DNA of 64,000 nucleotides. Source: Aplectana chamaeleonis. Lineage: Eukaryota; Nematoda; Chromadorea; Rhabditida; Cosmocercidae. Position 1 is the first letter of the stretch. The number at the start of each line of letters is the position of its first letter. The notes under the pieces were generated by a model. That model was given only the letters and a program-made list of their open reading frames with translations, searched no databases and was not told where the DNA came from. The translations under genes and the position numbers were made by a program. The stretch lies in the NCBI GenBank assembly GCA_029168955.1, contig JAPDOI010000038.1:1639001-1703000 (forward strand). Direction: 5' to 3'. Below, piece after piece: positions 24,115 to 36,514 of the stretch.

Positions 24115-24454
24115 ATTAATTAATTAATTAATTAATTAAATAATCCATTAATTAATAGATTAATAAAGAAATAAATGAATAAATAAATAAACCAATAAGT
24201 AGATAAATAAGGAAATTTCGAGAAAATTTATATAAATAAACAAAAAATAGAAAACTTGGATGAAATTTCAAGCTAATAGATGATAAAATAATTTAATATT
24301 AGTCATTTAAATAATGAAACAAAATTATTCAACAACACCTTGAATTTTCGTTCTACTTGTGAAATGCCACGTTTTGGCTTGCGAGGAGAGCGACAATATG
24401 AATCTTTTTTCTTCATTCATTCCCTTCAAATAAATAATTGAATACATAAATAGA

Positions 24455-24525
<71 letters not shown>

Positions 24526-24861
24526 ACAAATAAATAAATAAATAAATAAGTAGAAAAAATAAATGAATAAATATACTAATAAATAAATAAATCAGAACAT
24601 AAATAAATAAACAAAAAAACAAATAAAAAAATTCATTAATTAAAAGATTTTAAAAAAAATCAATTGATTAGCAAAAAATGAACATTTGGATAAAAAATTT
24701 CAAATTATTCGATGTAAATTAATTAAATATTAGTTATTCAAATAATGAAGGAAAATTATTCAATAACACCTTAAATTTTCGTTCTAATTGTGGAACGCCA
24801 CGTTTTGGCTTGCGAGGAGAGCGACAATATGAACCTTTTTTCTTCATTCATTACCTTCAAA

Positions 24862-24920
<59 letters not shown>

Positions 24921-25009
24921 ACAAATAAAAAATAAATATTAAATAAATAAATAAATAAACAGACAAATAAATAAATAAATAAATGAATAAATAAATAAAT
25001 ATATAAATG

Positions 25010-25040
<31 letters not shown>

Positions 25041-25270
25041 GACTAAATAAGTTAATAAAAACAAATAGATAAATAAATAGACAGATGAATAAATAAATGA
25101 GTAAATAAATTACCAAATAAATTAATAATTGAATGAAAAGATTTTAAAAAATTTATATAAATAAGCAAAAACTACATAGAACAATTGAATAAATTTCAAT
25201 TAAATAGATGATGAAAATAAATAAATATTAGTTAATAAAATAATGAAAAAATAATTCAGTAACATCTTGA
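24030..25270. repeat. Three-unit tandem array with AAAT tracts (period about 420 bp)
   Basis: Each unit has an (AAAT)n tract of 80-250 bp followed by a unique-looking segment. That segment includes CCACGTTTTGGCTTGCGAGG and AGAGCGACAATATGAA just before the next AAAT tract (24,368-24,412 and 24,790-24,835). The third unit is incomplete and diverged (25,130-25,270). Minus-strand frames of alternating Tyr/Leu/Phe/Ile come from the tetramer. Confidence 0.8.
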
Positions 25271-26640
25271 TTTTGTGTTTTTCTGCCGTAAATGCAGTTT
25301 AGCGCCGCAGTTCACGTTAAGGTATGTTTACGCAAAGTGCAAGGTTGATCGCAAAACGCTTGGCACCGGCGAGATTGAACCAGCGTATTCCCTTACCGGG
25401 CTAGCGCCTCATCGCATTGCACAGCACAAGCCTTCAATCCGTATGGTTGTTTTTCTCTGCTCATTCATAAATTGTGTAATTTATTGCGTAATCACCGATA
25501 ATCAATTCTATTTTGTAGCCACTCCATTTTTTGCAGCGTTTTGTTATTTGTCATAGCTGTCTATATTCTTCCGTCCGAACTCGAATTATCATTAATATCT
25601 AAAATTTCACTTTTTTCCATTTTCGGATTATTTCTTTATAAATAAAGAAATGTGGTTGTTTACTTATTCCTTCAATTAGATAGTTACATCAGGTTGCAAC
25701 TGAAGTTTCCCGCCACCCGCGTGTCTAAAAAGATTTGAATTTCCCAGTTTTAGTGGCCAAAGGTGAAGCACCACTTGAGGGCACAATTTGTGTTCTACCT
25801 AGTGATTCTTTCCACTCCGAAAAAATCTGATGACTCCTGTGTTACCAAGAAAGCCGTTAAAGTTTATGAAGCATGCGACACCTAGGAGAGTTCGACGATA
25901 ACTATCGCTAACATCTTAATGGGACGGGGTTTAAGATTTTTCTGGGGATATTCCGAGCTTGTTACTTCGGTATATTCTGCCCTATCGAGACACTTTAGCC
26001 CGCAAAACTTAAAAAAATTCGTACTATGGGCGTGTAGATACCAAACAATACTTGGTTGGTCAGTTACCAATAATTTTTCAAAAATTAAAAGACGACGAAA
26101 GTCGAATTTTAAAAATAGAAAAAAAATTGATAATTGACAAAGCAGGTATTCCAGAGTTTAGATCCTATCAAAATACTCCAATTTTGGGTTCCGCAGCCGA
26201 AAAAGTTTTGATAAAAAGGAAAAGGCCAAAGTTGCAAATTCTCAATAATCGATGAGATTTAATAATCACGCTCCGTCGAGTTTTGCCACAAGCGCTACCA
26301 AATTATCCAGCCCTCGGTTCCGACTTAGGATGTGGGAAAAAATCTGCTATCTGTTTTCTGATCGTTCTGACCCCTCTTTTTTCTGAGACATTTGCAAAAT
26401 AGGAAAAAATAGAGAAATTCAACAAAAACCAGCTCTTCGCAACAAACGGCCAGAGTCATCATAACTGATATTTTCTGTTTTCTTTTTTGTCGTCTTTGCC
26501 TTTGGGATTTCTGACAGACTCAATTCTCTGTTTTCTGATTTGTTTTTGATAATTTCCTGACTTCCCTGGTTCAAATGTCTTTTCAGCTCTAGTGGCTTGC
26601 CCAGCGTGAATAGATAGCGCTATTCAATTCTAGTTTCTAA
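25271..26640. other. No gene recognised
   Basis: A weak tRNA-like B box on the minus strand near 25,370 and several short frames were the only items seen. I found no supportable gene. Confidence 0.4.
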
Positions 26641-26649
26641 ACATTCATT

Positions 26650-26870
26650 CATTTTTATTTATGAGCCAAGTCGTTCATTTTCTCATGAACATTTTTTTCT
26701 TTATTTACTTTAATCTAAGCAAGTATTTATTTAATAATTTTCTTTGGTTATATATTGGTTTATTTATTTATTTGTTTTATTTATTTATTTATTTATTTAT
26801 TTGTTTATTTATTTATTTATTTTTTCAATTCATCTGTATATTCCTTTATTTATCGATTTGATTATTCTTT
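26650..26870. repeat. Degenerate (TTTA)n tract
   Basis: Interrupted TTTA/TTTG units over about 200 bp, with no flanking duplication visible. Confidence 0.8.
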
Positions 26871-26984
26871 TTTTACATTTTATTTTATTTAGCATGCATT
26901 ATAGAAAAAATACAATGAAGCTACCAGATTTTGCCAAAATTTCCTCAGAACTAGACAATACCCAAAGAGCTACTTTGCCAGTCG

Positions 26985-29325
26985 TCTTCGCATTCATAAT
27001 CGTACAAGCAGTTAGCCGCTGTTGGCTAATCCTTGTCGGCCCAATTATCTGCATACCATGCGTCATTTGGGTACAAACGCACCCAGTTCACTCGTATCCA
27101 TATATCTGCCGCCAACAGATATTTGGGTGCAATACAGCGCACGTGACACGATAACCTCACCATTTAGTCACATCTGGCCATCTATAAGCCACAAACAACG
27201 TCAATGCGACGTGCGGCATAAATATGCGGACACAAGGCAAAATTCAATATCAAGCTTTTGGTTCACGTCTACACACCAAATGCACCTTAGAATATCACTT
27301 CAGTACAAAGTTTGTCAATAATCAGGTTGCTGCATGAAAAAGAGGGATTTTCCTTTCAGTCTCTATGTGATCAGCATGTATTCCGCTACATCGCAAAATT
27401 TTCGGGGTGTTAAGCAAACCATTTCGACCTTTTTTTCATCGGAAATTTTGCGTTTAAGGGGTGAAGCATAATTATTGGGTAGGCCAGAAAGTTTTGTACA
27501 AGAAAAAAAAGTGAGCGGATTTTCTATGGCCGTCTGTGATTTTTTTCGTCTTGGGTGGTGTATCAATCTGGAGCACAACTCTTTCTCTGTCTAATAGTGT
27601 TTAACGCTACCCAAAAAAAAAACACATCGAAATATCGAGTAAGTTTTTTATGTCGTGTAATGCTCCTTGTTTTCCTTCTTCGATCCAGCAGAGTTGTCAA
27701 AATTTATAGGATATTCGTGCTCTGTGAGTGCTATGTAGATTATATGTAGCACCAAAACGGGCTCGCGCAATATCTTCAACGGGATGAACTTCAAAAATTT
27801 TCTCAAATGCCAATTTCGACATACATACCTTTATTATCCAGCGGCTTTAGGGAGCCCAGCATCCTAAATAAGTGTTATTGTCAGTCTCATCCGATGATAT
27901 TTATTTCTTCAAATATAGAACACCTTTCCCGAAATTCAATTTTTACTGTTTTTAATTGATGTGTCTTGCAAGAGGCTGCAGAAGTTCAGAAATCTGGATT
28001 TTTTCAAAAGTTTCCAAAAAATCTGCGGTAAAAAAAAAGAAAACTCTCTTCTAACCAGGACCTCATCTTCTTCAAGGTGAACTTTCGGCGCTTAGCGTTT
28101 TCGTCAGACCTGAAATGGTGGGCTGGGGAACCGGCCCAAACGAACAGATGTGGCTTTTCTACCCCAGGGTTTTTGAAAACTTTCGAGAAAAGCCAGATTT
28201 CTGAATTTTCGCAGCCCCCCGCAATAAACATTTGAATCACTTATGAGGCTGAGGGACAGGAGCATCTTGTCAGATAATTTATTTCAGCTTCAGTGGTTAG
28301 TAATAGACGAAATACGAAACATTTGGTACGACACTATCCAAAATACTTAAGAATGAAGTCGGGCACCCTAAAGTCTCTGGATCGTAACGATATGATAACA
28401 TTGCCATTTATGAAAAATTTCCAAATTTGTCCCAATGAAGAAATTTCGCGACCCGTTTTGGTGCTACTCTCTAAACCTCACAAAGTCCGAAATTTATATT
28501 AGCTACCTATAAGATAGCTCTGTTGGATAGAAAGAAGAAAACAATGTGAACTTAAACATTTTCGCGGCAGAAAAATACTTTTTCGACATTTTTATGCAAA
28601 ACTAAGTTTTCCGAGTAGATAAAGGAAGGGTTGTGCTTTCGAATGGTATACATCAGGTTCGAAAATTCACATACTGCCAAGGAAAATTTCACTGAGATTT
28701 TTTGTGCAGCACCTTGCGCCCAGACTAATACCATAGTATCGTTGCTCTGATATTTCGAAAATAAAGTCCTCCCATTAAAGCAGCTTGATTAAAGCTCATG
28801 CAAGAAACGGTTGTCCCCTTTAGACGCCGAATATCTGAAATTTTGATGGTATATTTTGGAAACTTCGGGGCATCCATAGGTTGGGGAGGTCGGGCTGTAT
28901 GTAACTTTCCGGCCACCACAATTATACTTTGGGAAAAATTAATGATACCACTTTATCGTAAACCAGAAATACGAAATATTCATGGCTGTAGCGTTAAATT
29001 ACGAGACACAGTGCATGAATACCTTAAAGGTTGGGAAAATTATCAAACTTCCACAAATTGCTCCGTGTCCGCATATTTATGCCGCAGCCAGTATGGACGT
29101 TGTTTGTGGCGTTATGGGTGACCCAGCGGTCAGATAAGTGAGTCACGTGCGCTGTAGTGCACCCGGATATTTGTTGGCGACAGACCAACGGTGAGGAGTG
29201 AAGGCCGAGCTGGGTACGTGTGCACCCAGATGACGCATGGAATGTGAGTAATTACGCCGATATTTGTGTGGCGACAGCGACTAACCGCCGCGATTGCGAT
29301 AAGAGGATACAATAGAGGTGGCCGA
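26985..29325. repeat. 2.3-kb unit with long inverted terminal regions
   Basis: About 26,985-27,250 and 29,055-29,325 are inverted copies of each other. Matching landmarks are AGCGCACGTGAC / GTCACGTGCGCT, CGCGTCATTTGGGT-type / ACCCAGATGACGCATGG, and TGCGGCATAAATATGCGGAC / GTCCGCATATTTATGCCGCA. Between them lies a second hairpin, 27,972-28,228 (CAGAAATCTGGATTTTT / AAAAGCCAGATTTCTG). No transposase frame was found. It may be one composite element or two nested ones; exact ends were not resolved. Confidence 0.6.
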
Positions 29326-29555
29326 AGCAAGATGTTATTGCAGATTCTCAGTTAAGGTGCCCGAACTGCTGAGAAGCTCTAAACAGTGTCGGGGCTTCTA
29401 CAAACATCACCTGCGATAGACGATTTAGAGAAAGGGATCAACTTTGATCTGCTCTTGGGCAGCGAGCCAATGATAGTCTCAGCGTCACACGGATCGCCCG
29501 CAATTCCCTATACTATACGTCACAAGGTAGCTGAGGTGAACACAAAACTTAGGTT

Positions 29556-29626
29556 GGTCAGGCAGGACTCGAACCTGCATCACATTGTTTTGCGGGCGAG
29601 AGTGTTGCCATTACACCATCGACACC
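29556..29626 (-). tRNA. tRNA-Gln-like sequence, probably a pseudo-tRNA or SINE head (copy 2)
   Basis: 71 nt with A box TGGTGTAATGG and a perfect B box GGTTCGAGTCC. The T stem GCAGG/CCTGC is perfect. The acceptor stem is incomplete beyond GGT/ACC and the anticodon arm is not canonical. It is colinear with the copy at 15,967-16,037. Its 5' end abuts the inverted-repeat element that starts at about 29,628. With intact A and B boxes it could still recruit Pol III. Confidence 0.45.
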
Positions 29627-29627
29627 C

Positions 29628-30522
29628 TATACTTAGTATCCGAATCACACCTTTTCGGACATCCGACCGGATATCCGAGATTCGGATAATCCGATATCCG
29701 AAAACTCGAAAAAAGCAATATCTGAATCGACCCAATATCCGGGAAATTTAAAATCAGCCTTATCTGAATCGAACCATTACCCAGCTGTTCGAAAATTCGG
29801 ATAAAATCGAATAAAATTCGGATAAACTTCGGATGAAATCGGATAATTTTCGGATAAAATTGGATAATTTTTGGATAAAATCGGATAAAATTGCACTAGG
29901 CGACGACCATTTTCCGTACCGCCTTTTATTTAGTACGTCAACGCAGGATTTTCCTCCTGCTTTCAAAATCGGAAGAGTCGTTGCGGCGCGGAAAAATGGG
30001 CGTGGTCAAGTCAGCTGACGAAGTGGGTAGTTATTCAGTGTACAAGTTTTTTGGAAAGTTGCTTTGCATAGTTTTAACTTGCTAGTTGTCCTGAAGAGCC
30101 TGTGTGTTGATAATACTGCGTCTCCCAACGACGATATAGTAATTGAAGATTTGTTTTCATTTTTTTATTAATTTGCATATATGAAGATTGAAGTTTGTGT
30201 GTGAACATGCTGCGAATGCCATGAGGAACTACCGTTTGCTCAATTATGGATGTTTTCAAAGGTTTGCCTTGAGTACCCGGTTTATTTTTCACCGTTTTGC
30301 CTCAACTTTGTTCCGAAAATATCCGAAGTTATCCGAAGTTATCCGACTGGATATCTGTATCCGAATAATTAGAAAAATGACATTATCTAAATCGATTCAT
30401 TATCCGAAAATTCTAAAAAGCGCATTATCTGAATCGAACCAAAATCCGGAATATTTAAAATCGGCATTATCCGAATCGAACCAAAATCCGAGAAATTATC
30501 ATCGGATAACAAGTATAGTGTC
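29628..30522. repeat. GGATAA/TATCCGAA-rich element with inverted ends
   Basis: The outer ends TATACTTAGTATCCGA (29,629 on) and TCGGATAACAAGTATA (about 30,500-30,516) are inverse copies. Inside, TATCCGAA and CGGATAAAAT motifs recur more than twenty times in both orientations, mostly at 29,640-29,890 and 30,310-30,510. The central 400 bp (29,900-30,300) looks unrelated. No coding function is recognised. Confidence 0.55.
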
Positions 30523-30646
30523 TACACAGTTTCCACATTTGGAATTTCCACATCCATTCAGGGAATTTCAAGCATGGGTCATTTATACACTGTCACAGAC
30601 CTACAGCAACGACAACATGGTTTTCCAAATCTCCAAGGGAAGTTTA

Positions 30647-31113
30647 AAGGCAGAGTTCACGAAGAAAAAGTTGCCCGTTTTTTGGCTAAAACACAAGCTT
30701 TGGGCCCCTCTATGAAGATTAAGAACGGAAGTGCGATGAAAAAAACGGCCTGTAAGTGGGTGAAAATCTCGTGGGCCGGCCAACCCATTGGGCCACTCCG
30801 CCCACATCCTATAACATTTGTCCTGAATTCGTGGTTAGACGAGCGATGGTTTCCGATCTAAAGCCCCATTCTTCCCTTCATTCTCAACTTCTCTCTTTAC
30901 TCAGGTCAGCTCGCACACATCGGCTGCAAAAAAAGAGAGTTACAAGCCTCGGACAACTCGTCCACAATGCTTCCCTAGCTGAATTTTGAGGGGTCATAAC
31001 TCCGTTTCCAAGGGGTCCTGTACGATTCCAGGGATATAATTGAAATCAGCATGGGACCGTTTTCAGAATAGGTGGAGAAACAGAGGAACGACTTTCATCG
31101 TGAACAATGCCTT
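30647..31113. mobile_element. TA-flanked MITE, AAGGCAG family, copy C
   Basis: Ends AAGGCAGAGTTCACGA and TCGTGAACAATGCCTT are flanked by TA (TTTAAAG on both sides). It shares the internal block CTCTCTTTACTCAGGTCAGC with copies B and D. Its first 150 bp (AAGTGGGTGAAAATCxCGTGG) also match the fragments at 58,299-58,450 and, inverted, 63,270-63,377. Confidence 0.8.
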
Positions 31114-31317
31114 TAAAGCAGTCCTTAGAAAGTACATATAGCGACCAACAGACAGCAGATTCAGTATACCCACGATCCGAAGTTGTGATCGTTTTTATGT
31201 ATCATAGCTGGCTGACATGACCAATTCCAGCTTCGTTTGCACGTACTAGGCAATCAGGTCATGAGAGTACAAACTTTCTCTCGGAGATGCGTATCTCAAC
31301 GCGGTTGCTTAGCTAAC

Positions 31318-32690
31318 AACGGAAGGATCATGGAGTTCCGTGGCCATTCCGAATGCAATAATCGTGCCTAGGATCAATTTTTGACGTAGAATTCGATTTT
31401 TTACATTGCAGTTGCGAATCGTTTCTCTGAAAGGAGCTATAGACGTTGTTAGCGCTTCACTCGTAGACGCATCATAGCGTGTAATCCATGAGTCTTCGTC
31501 GCATCCTAAAATACACCGATGTGACTTCTACACCAGGAATCACCTCATAGTGTGTTATAATGCCGAAATATGTTGCTATGATGAACGAGGCTGCGCGCCG
31601 TCATATACGAAGTCAGCGCTCCTAGAGTCATGACTGGTTGGCGAAGTGGGAGTGCCTGCTGCCGCGAGGAACCAGATCATGGGTTCGAATCCATGGCGCA
31701 CTCTTTGGTTTTGCACTCTTTTAAACTACACGTTTTCATCTCGTTAAAGGCAGACGATCAGTAGTTTATTCGTGGGAGAGCTTTTCTGTTAAAAAAATGA
31801 AGCGATTCAGTAGTGAAAGTCTGATCCCGGTGGCTGGTGTTTTACTGTGAAAATAATTGGACTTGCAACAAATTTATAGCTACGAGCACATTTGGTTGCT
31901 GTGAACTAAATGTTCAAAACATAGAATCGTTTTACAATGAAAATAACGAATGTATTGGACTTTATAACAGCCATCAAAATCACACAGGCCTACCAATTGG
32001 GGAGGGAAGCAGTAGTGAACCGGAATTCCTGACTGTTCTGGGTGGTTTTCGTGATACCCTGCCGCATACCATGAATAAGCGAGGAAAGTCTTAATTCTTG
32101 GAGCACAAAATGTAAAGTACACAAGAGAAAATCTGATCTGGCGCAAATTTCACAAACACATAGTTTCTCAAAAGAAGCTCTTTTTTTGAGAACTACTGTG
32201 GGTTGTAGTAGCCAAAATACCATATTCCTATCGTAACCTACAATATTCAACTTGAGTATAAAAAAAACGTCTTTTTCGAATTCAGCGCCCCAAATAACCC
32301 CGCCCCCCTATAGGACGTTTGGGCGAGAAAAATTTACCTTCGTAGCCCCACGCAGGTGGTAGGCAACTCAATCCCACTTCTGGGAGTCCAAAGGTCAAAA
32401 AAATGTTTGCTCTGAACTTGTCCAGGAGGGTTATTTGGGGTGCTGATCAAGAGTATTAGATCCGTTTTTGATTTTTTGGAAGATTTCTGTAGGTTATGGG
32501 GCAGGTACAATGCCATTTTTCTATATAAATCTATATAAAAAAGCTCGTAACTCCGTCCAGAGAAACGATTAGCAGCTGCAATGTAAAATTGGAATTCTAC
32601 GTTGAAATTGATTTTGGAAACACATATTTCATTTGGGATGGCCACGGAATGTAATGATCCTTCCCTTGTAAGACCATCAACTGTGCAAAT
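31318..32690. repeat. Inverted fold-back repeat fragments, family P4
   Basis: A block at 31,318-31,560 (GTTCCGTGGCCATTCCGAAT, GACGTAGAATTCGATTTTTTAC, GTTTCTCTGAAAGGAGCTAT) recurs inverted at 32,530-32,690. A compact two-armed version of it sits in PA2G4 intron 2 at 52,890-53,250. The DNA between the arms (31,580-32,530) shows no gene. It includes GGTTATTTGGGGxGCTGATC, also found in PA2G4 intron 5, so it too is repeat-derived. Confidence 0.55.
31625..31703 (+). repeat. tRNA-derived sequence with intact B box
   Basis: It has an A-box-like TGGCGAAGTGG and a perfect B box GGTTCGAATCC (about 31,682-31,692) with T stem ATGG/CCAT. The ends GAGT/ACTC pair over only four bases and the anticodon arm is unclear. 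It is probably a pseudo-tRNA or a SINE promoter region lying between the P4 fold-back arms. Confidence 0.35.
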
Positions 32691-32885
32691 GGGTAGGCAC
32701 TCTTTGCGCTCATTACCTGTTGTGTATATGCCTGCTCTCTTTTCGATTTATGTTCGGCACTGCTGTTTTTTTTGGTGTTCTGGAACATCCAACAAGTAAC
32801 TTCTCGACTGAATCTTTCTGTTTTTTTTACGCGTCCATGTGGGTGTAACTAATGAATAAATAAATAAATAAATGCATATGGGGGT

Positions 32886-34352
32886 GTGTATACAAGTCTG
32901 TTGGTACCTGCTCGTTGGTGCCCCTGCTTCTACTGAACCCAGCAGACGTTTGAGTGTACACAGGGAACGTTCGAGCGATATAGCATGCACAACTACATTG
33001 CGAAAGTATCCCGCACATTGCATAAAGGTGTCGCCGTCCGGCACACTAAGGCCTCTGGTCCATAGCACATTAGGATCCGTACCTAGGGAGTCCATGGAGT
33101 CTTTGGCCACAAGCCACAATTTCGCCACCCTGAACTGTCGATCGGTGTTGAGTGATATCCAACAAACTGCGCTATCCAGACTTCTGAGCTATTTCCATGC
33201 ATTGTTTGCTGCTTTGCAGAAACTCGCCTCAAGGATAGATCCGTCATCAACGTCGGAGAGTACACCACCTACTGCGGTAACGCTGACGTTAGGAGAGTGG
33301 GAGGCTGTGCAATAGCTGGAAGGAAGGATTTCAATGGAATGGTCAAGGAGTTCGGCTCAACGTCGTGTCGGAATGCATTCGTACGACTGCGGGATCACAG
33401 AGGATTCAATCTGTGGATAGTGAGTGCTCATGCGCCCACTGAAACCGCCGAAGACAATTCGAAGGATGCGTTTTATGAGGAACTCAATACGTTGCTGGCC
33501 AGGATACCTTGTCAACATGCTGTTGTCGTGGGGATTGACGCAAATGCAAAGATGAGACTTGATCAGAAATCCGAAGTACTCGGTAAATGGTTCTACCCAG
33601 TGGAGCAAACATCGGACAATGGCTACCGCCTTGTCGACTTTTGTGAACGCAGTGGTCTGATTATTGCATCGACATTCAAGAGGAATCATCGCCGCCATCA
33701 GCTTACGTGGCAGGGACCAACCCGGCTATCTCCAGAAGAGCAGCGGAAGCGGAAGATGATAACTTTGAAACTACAGCTTGACTATGTCCTGACGAGGAAT
33801 ATTCCAGTATCGGACATTCGAAGGTCTAGAGCTGTGTGGGATGTCGCATTCGATTCGGATCACCGTCCTGTTCTGTTGAACTTCACTGCGAGGATTCATA
33901 AGAGGAAGCGAGGGGCTCAGCCTCTCCAGAGGATTGACATGACAAGTCTCAGAGATGAAGTGTGCAGAAGGAATAACGAGTACGGACTAAGAAGAAACTT
34001 TGCGACGCGGATTCTTTTGTCAAGTGCATCCAGGACGCTTCAAAAGAGGCACTCCCGGTTGTACAGCCTAAGAAGAAGCTCGCCTACATCTCAGAGGAAA
34101 CAACATCTACCTACAACAGAGTATGTGCTCTCCGAACTGCAGGAAACTTCGTGGAGGAAGTTGCGTCGGCAGCTTGAAAGTGACCGCGAACGAGAATGGA
34201 CGTGTAGAGCTAAGGAGTTCGAGAAGGCTTGGGAGGAGAAGAATCCGAGGAAAGCCTACACGTTGCTGCGACAGTATAGCGGGAAGATGAACAGATGTTC
34301 TCCTGTCTTGAACACTACCAATGGAGTTGCAGTTGGTGATGCGACGCTGCCA
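32886..34352 (+). pseudogene. RTE-like retrotransposon, 5' part: endonuclease domain
   Basis: Apurinic/apyrimidinic-type endonuclease followed by the start of the RT linker. The N-terminal part, NFATLNCRSVLSDIQQTALS, is read from about 33,119. A one-base frame change near 33,205-33,220 then leads into the long frame that includes 33,297-34,352. Motifs seen are VSAHAPTE, VVGIDANAK (catalytic Asp/Asn block), TSDNGYRLVDFC, LDYVLTRN and the terminal SDHRPV. This matches the exonuclease-endonuclease-phosphatase fold of RTE elements abundant in hookworms. The reading frame is interrupted at 34,354 by a DNA element and resumes at 37,415. The frame change and downstream deletion show that the copy is dead. 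Confidence 0.85.
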
Positions 34353-36058
34353 ACTCAGACAACAGGTGCGGACTGACCGCTGGCAATCAAGGCCTCTCCG
34401 GGCGGTCCGCCGGCAAGTTGCGGGCGGATCGCTGCTCATCGTGGCCTCGGCGGGCGGATCGCTGGCTATCAAAGCCTTTGCGGGCGGATCGCTGCGTTTT
34501 GGCGGGCGGATAGCAGCGCCTGGGAAACTTGATCACGCTAGCGGGCGGATCGCCGGCAAGCTCTAAAGCGGCGATCCGCCCGCAACCTGACAACGATCCG
34601 CCCGCAAGGGCTTTGATAGCCAGCGATCCGCCCGCTGAGCTATGAGATGCGGCGATCCGCCCGCAACTTGCCGGCGATCCGCCCGCCAGGGCTTTGATAG
34701 CCAGCGATCCGCCCGCTCACATTTTACACGGTGAAACTGGTCAATCAATGATGAGTGGATTGGAGTTCATTTATTGATCCACTGCCACGCCATAAAGCCC
34801 CATCCGCCATCTCTACTTAAGTGTCATAGTTGTTTCACTTCTATATGTCGCTTTTTCCTCGATGTTGCTTAATTGTTGAGTGATCTTATAATGCTTACCT
34901 CGTATTTAGCTCATTAGACTACGTGTTCTTTAATTCTCCCAGTTTATCGCGAGTATCCTAATTCTGGGAAGCAGTTGTCTTTGAGGAAAACATATGGTGT
35001 ATGCTAGAAATGGAGAGAAAAACGCTTCGCTCAAAAGATGGCGGAATAACATCTACGCCGCGGGTATTTAGAGATATGATAGAAACCATACAATATCGTT
35101 AAATTCTTGACACAGATGGTGCTATGTACTCATCCACGTTTTACAAGAGAAAGCTCAGGTCGCATCAGCGGAAACGACTTGTGTTGTCAGTATTTCTTGA
35201 GCAACTAGGGTGGTGGTCGTAATGTATTCCGATTACGAAAGGGACGGGCAGACGGGGGATGATCGGAGCGCGTGAGTGGACGAACGGGGGAGAAGCGAAG
35301 CGAAGCGCGTGAATGGAAGAGCCACGGAGTTTTCCCCGCCTCTCCTGCGCTTGGAATAATTTACGGTCATCCACTGACGGCTCACTTGGCCTGTTTTCAG
35401 TTTTTCGCTTTGAAATTATTCGAAAAATTATTCGAATATATTCGAGTCGATTTCATTCGAAACTATTCAAAATTCGGACCTCGAAAAAAGAGGGCCATTC
35501 GAATATATATACGAAAATCGGACGTTAAAAAAGGAGTCATTCGAATCTATTCGATATTCTGTCTTTTCTTCCAAGGCACAACTATAGTAAACTGGTGTCA
35601 ACCTTGTTTTTAGAGGAAGCGAGCCTCCTTCGAGGGAAGTAGATGTATGACGCATTTTTCAGGCGCAGGAGTCAGATGGCAGCGGCGTCCCCGGTTCAGT
35701 TACTAAAGTTTGCGGTGCTTGGACCCTATCTGGAGGTCCCACTCACCCGGTGAAGGCCCCAATAGAGGTTGGGAGGAGTCGTCGCGCCGCGTGTCGGGGT
35801 GCCGGCCGCATCGTGTGTCGCTGTGTCGGCCGCGTCGTATGTCGGCGTGCAGGCGGTGTCCCGGTTTAGCGTGAAGGCTAGCTGTGTGGGCGCAGTGTTT
35901 AATTCGAGTGATGAGGTTCCCCAATTTGGATACGTGACTGCCCACATTTTTGAGGGTTTTCTATGGGAGGATACGAAAGGTAAGAATTCGAAAACCTGAA
36001 TACACCCGAAAGTCCGAGTTTCAAAGAAGTCGAATTACGACATTTGAAATGTACGGTC

Positions 36059-36179
36059 AGCATGGATCTTAGTGAGACGTTCTGTTCCTTAGTAAACGTT
36101 GGCGCAAGCTCGGTGCCATATGCTAATACATATGTAGGTGCACCAAGTTTGTTCCAACCTTCAGTCAGGAACGCATGGG
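36059..36179. repeat. Small palindromic MITE, family P2, diverged copy 3
   Basis: It begins CAGCATGGATCTTAGTGAGA and contains GTTGGCGCAAGCTCGGTGC and GGTGCACCAAGTTTGTTCC. It ends GTCAGGAACGCATGG, aligning to the copies at 2,401 and 44,615. It is nested in the 3,059-bp element. Confidence 0.5.
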
Positions 36180-36514
36180 TAATTGAATTTCATCATTTCG
36201 AGACCCACAATGCAGATTTTTTTGGAACTTAGGCAATGTAGGGAGCCCTTACTAACTTTGTGAAAGTGCCGAGCGAGCCAAATTATCCGCTCTAGCACGA
36301 TGTGATTTTACTTCATTTGCCAAAAGATGAAAATGCGACTACATAGTTGTAGCTAGCAACACGTTTTGGCGCAATTCAGTTAGTTGGCCGTATTCATGAA
36401 ACAAAGTGAGCCTCCCGGAAAGGTCCAAAGTTCGCCCAACGCATACACTGGCTGCTTGTAGGAACCCTTCCGAGAGGCTCCCGTAGTTTCATGGATATGG
36501 CCACAGAACTTTTA

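Noticed and set aside
24413..25116. Minus-strand Tyr/Leu/Phe/Ile-rich frames resembling membrane proteins
   Set aside because: They are translations of AAAT tetramers, not transmembrane segments.
25357..25437. Possible tRNA on the minus strand (GGTTCAATCTCG as a B box)
   Set aside because: The B box deviates at key positions and I could not form acceptor or anticodon stems.
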